Made by a program: the position numbers and the translations under genes. A stretch of 53,712 bases of DNA from Deltaproteobacteria bacterium (GTDB lineage: Bacteria; Myxococcota; B64-G9), in NCBI GenBank assembly GCA_030622135.1, contig JAUXGL010000005.1:1-53712 (forward strand), read 5' to 3'. This document shows, one piece after another, positions 51,114-53,712 of the stretch. The notes below the pieces were generated by a model. The model ran no database searches, was not told where the DNA came from, and saw only the letters and a program-made list of their open reading frames with translations. The stretch's first letter is position 1, and every line of letters starts with the position of its first letter.

Positions 51114-52340
51114 CTATTGGCAATGTTCATCCGCGCAGCTCATATCGTTTGGGCAATCTGAGTCGCAGGCGCAGGCCAGCGGGTCGATGCAGAAACCATC
51201 GGTGCAGATCTGGCCTTGGGGACACTCGGCATCCTCGCAGCAGGGAAGCCTGCAGAAACCGTCCACGCACTCTTCGCCCGCGGGGCAGTCGCTGTTGAAC
51301 CGACACTCGGGCGGGATCTCGGAGACGTCACGGCAAACGCCGCAGTCGCAGAACTGGTCGGGCTCGCAGTCCTCGTCACTGTCGCAGAGCGACCGGCAGA
51401 TGGCATCCACGCAGATCTGGCCAGCGGGGCACTCGTCGTCGCGCAGGCACTGGGGATCGGGCGTGGGGCGATCCACGCAGACGAAGTTGTCGCAGATCTG
51501 GGCGGGCGGGCAATCGGCGTCGCCGCTGCACAGCAGCGCACATTCCGAGTCGATGCACACCTCGGGCTGCTCGCAGTCCGCGGTGGTTTCGCAGGTGTTT
51601 TCCTCGGAGGGCACACAGATGTGATCCTCGCAGACCATTTCATCCGGACAGTCCGAGTTCATCGAGCAAAGCTGCGCACATTGCCCGTCCAGGCAAACCT
51701 GGGCGGCCGGACAGTCCGCGGAGGTCTGGCAAGTAGTAGGCGGCAGATCGCCCGGGCGGCAGGTGCCGTGGTCGCACACTTCCGAATCGGCACAGTCGGC
51801 ATGACTCGCGCAATCCTTGGGAACGCAGGCCCCGCCACGGCAAGTCTGGCCGTCCGGACAATCGACGTCCGTCAGGCAGTCAACTCCCACGCACTGCTCC
51901 TGCACGCAAATGGCCATTCCCTCGCAATCGGCGTCGGTCACGCAGTCGGGAACCTCCACCGGTGCGGGCACGCAGAGGTTGCCTCGGCAAATCTGTCCCC
52001 CCCGGCAGTCGCTGTCGGTCAGGCACGACTGAATGTCTTCGAAGCACTGACCGTCCCGGCACACCTCGCCGGGAAAACAATCCAGGTCCCGATTGCATCC
52101 GGAAACACATTCGCCCAGCTCGCAGATCTCGCCGTAGTAGCAATCCCAGTCCTCCCAGCAGGAAGGGTATTCGGGATAGCAACCGTAGCAGTCGCACCAG
52201 TAGCATCCGGTGTCGTCGCAGTACTCGTCATCGCAGTCGAACTCGCAGAAGTCATCGTCCAAACAAGCGGGGCATCCCGTCAAGGCAATCGCCAGGACGA
52301 CGAATCCCGTCAGCATGCCCAATCTGATCAGCGTTTTCAT
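51114..52340 (-). CDS. Cys-rich repeat putative lipoprotein
   Basis: Lipobox-like VLAIALTGCP; about 10 tandem C-x-x-D-x-D-C-P-x-G-Q-x-C-x-x-x-x-C units. Confidence 0.85.
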   Translation of the reverse strand: MKTLIRLGMLTGFVVLAIALTGCPACLDDDFCEFDCDDEYCDDTGCYWCDCYGCYPEYPSCWEDWDCYYGEICELGECVSGCNRDLDCFPGEVCRDGQCFEDIQSCLTDSDCRGGQICRGNLCVPAPVEVPDCVTDADCEGMAICVQEQCVGVDCLTDVDCPDGQTCRGGACVPKDCASHADCADSEVCDHGTCRPGDLPPTTCQTSADCPAAQVCLDGQCAQLCSMNSDCPDEMVCEDHICVPSEENTCETTADCEQPEVCIDSECALLCSGDADCPPAQICDNFVCVDRPTPDPQCLRDDECPAGQICVDAICRSLCDSDEDCEPDQFCDCGVCRDVSEIPPECRFNSDCPAGEECVDGFCRLPCCEDAECPQGQICTDGFCIDPLACACDSDCPNDMSCADEHCQ

Positions 52341-52615
52341 CTCTTGTTCCTCCTCGGTAGATAGACAATCCAGAATTTAATCGGCATATGCCCTCTGGGG
52401 ATCGCACATTCTGTGCCAATCGGCAGAATTGCCTCTAACACTCCGATTTGAAAGTCTAAATTATGCTCAGGCACGCACATCCGCCCACTGGGGCCGGTAT
52501 CCCGACCAGCGGATCTCTCAACAGCTTGACTTTCCAGTGATTCCATTTACCATTGGTTCAGTTCTAGCCCGATTGGATTACAGTTAAAGTGACCCTTAGT
52601 CACGGAGTGTTCCAA

Positions 52616-53110
52616 ATGGGAACACCACGCCTTCCAGATCTGAAACCTCCCTCGGGCGGCGAATCCTCGATTTTAAAAGATGTTCCGAAAACCGGCCCGG
52701 TGTTGTGGATTTTGCTGATGGGCTTTCTGATCCCCCCTTGCGCGGTTGCCTTCATCGGCAACCTCAAAGGCGGAATTCCCAACCAGGCGCTATGGGTGAT
52801 CCTTCTGGGCATCCCCATCCCCCTGGTACTGCTCTCGCTTCCGCGAATGTACACGATCGACTCAAGGCACCTGACCATCTCGGGGTTTCTTTACAAAAAG
52901 AGAATTCCCCTCGAAGAAATCGAGTCGGTGGAACCCGTCAAGACCCACCAGGCCCTGTCCCACCCGGGCTCCCTGTTCTGCTCCGACCCGGCCCGGGCAT
53001 TGAAGCTGGTCCGCAAGCCGGGGCGTACTCTGATCATCAGTCCCACCGATCCGGCGCCCTTTTTGGCGCTATCGAAAGGCCACGATCGGTCCGAAGGAGG
53101 CAGGTCATGA
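52616..53110 (+). CDS. Membrane protein with bacterial PH-like domain (start uncertain)
   Basis: Two TM segments then MYTIDSRHLTISGFLYKKRIPLEEIESVEPV. Confidence 0.6.
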   Translation: MGTPRLPDLKPPSGGESSILKDVPKTGPVLWILLMGFLIPPCAVAFIGNLKGGIPNQALWVILLGIPIPLVLLSLPRMYTIDSRHLTISGFLYKKRIPLEEIESVEPVKTHQALSHPGSLFCSDPARALKLVRKPGRTLIISPTDPAPFLALSKGHDRSEGGRS

Positions 53111-53712
53111 GTGTCCGCGAGCCGTTCTTCGCCCACCAGGGCTGGTACCCGGCAAGCCCGGAGGCTTGCCGGCAAGCGGTGCATGAGTATCTTTCAAGCC
53201 ACACGGGTTCCGTCAGAGGATCCGTTGCCGGGATCGTCCCGCACGCGGGGTGGGTTTTCTCCGGTCGCACCGCCGGACTCACTTTCGCCGCTCTGGCGGA
53301 CACCTCCCCCGATCTGGTGTTCGTCTTCGGCGGACACATGCACCCCGGCCAGCGTTGCGTCTGCATGCCCACCGGATCCTTCGGCACTCCCGTCGGCAAC
53401 GTATCGGTTAACGAGGCCATCGCCCACGAGTTGGTCTCCCGCTTCGGCTGCGAGGAGGAGACCCCCGATCGTTTCCAGCCCGACAACACCATCGAGCTTC
53501 AGATGCCCTTCGTCCACGAAGTCTGGCCCCAGGCCAAGGTGGTGGCCGTCCAGGTGCCCCCCGATGACACCGCCGAGGCGGTGGGCCGGTGGGCCGCGGA
53601 TCGGGCCCGGGACGCAAAGGCCACCGCCGTGGCAATCGGCTCGACCGATCTGACCCACTACGGCGCCAACTACGGCTTTTCGCCCAAGGGTCCGGGCGAT
53701 GAAGCCCTGCGC
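53107..53712 (+). CDS. MEMO1/AmmeMemoRadiSam system protein B, truncated by window end (absent from ORF track)
   Basis: MSVREPFFAHQGWYPASPEACRQAVHEYL...GIVPHAGWVFSGRTAG...IELQMPFVHEVWPQAKVVAVQVP...AIGSTDLTHYGANYGF. Confidence 0.92.
   Translation, partial: MSVREPFFAHQGWYPASPEACRQAVHEYLSSHTGSVRGSVAGIVPHAGWVFSGRTAGLTFAALADTSPDLVFVFGGHMHPGQRCVCMPTGSFGTPVGNVSVNEAIAHELVSRFGCEEETPDRFQPDNTIELQMPFVHEVWPQAKVVAVQVPPDDTAEAVGRWAADRARDAKATAVAIGSTDLTHYGANYGFSPKGPGDEALR

Noticed and set aside
51216-52364. Plus-strand ORFs opposite the Cys-rich protein; repeats considered as CRISPR
   Set aside because: Degenerate codon-level repeats encoding Cys motifs, without identical repeats and unique spacers

Overview
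High-GC bacterial chromosomal segment, myxobacterial/deltaproteobacterial in style (inference from gene content). It carries about 35 supportable protein-coding genes. No rRNA, tRNA or CRISPR array was recognised by eye. Conserved blocks: prkA-yeaH/DUF444-spoVR with trailing PEGA and FHA genes; an M23 peptidase / GH3 hexosaminidase / DUF4388-DnaJ-TPR overlapping gene set; rpoZ; a Gld-type ABC transporter with GldG and DUF4340 proteins; a second DUF4388-DnaJ-TPR paralogue; two PilZ proteins; two transglutaminase-domain proteins; an M3 oligopeptidase; tandem thiolases; ABC-F; SSB; a Cys-rich repeat lipoprotein; and the start of a MEMO/AmmeMemoRadiSam-B gene that runs off the window. Accessory regions are the more interesting part. 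(1) 36.2-38.5 kb looks like a small relic integron: a truncated integron-type tyrosine recombinase, then two gene cassettes, each closed by an attC-like imperfect hairpin with GTTRRRY-type core sites. One cassette encodes an Abi_C-type abortive-infection protein and the other a PIN-domain toxin with a putative antitoxin. (2) Just beyond the array are a 23-bp perfect inverted repeat, a short HTH ORF absent from the ORF track, and an orphan DGQHR (DndB-like) gene. (3) 40.4-45.5 kb is a tightly packed four-gene operon: ECF sigma, beta-propeller lipoprotein, membrane anti-sigma factor, and a secreted caspase-like protease with a barrel-like C-terminus. (4) 11.5-15.2 kb is a rearrangement scar with truncated genes, a dispersed repeat and a degenerate IS3 element. 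All calls are from reading sequence and translations; no database search was run.
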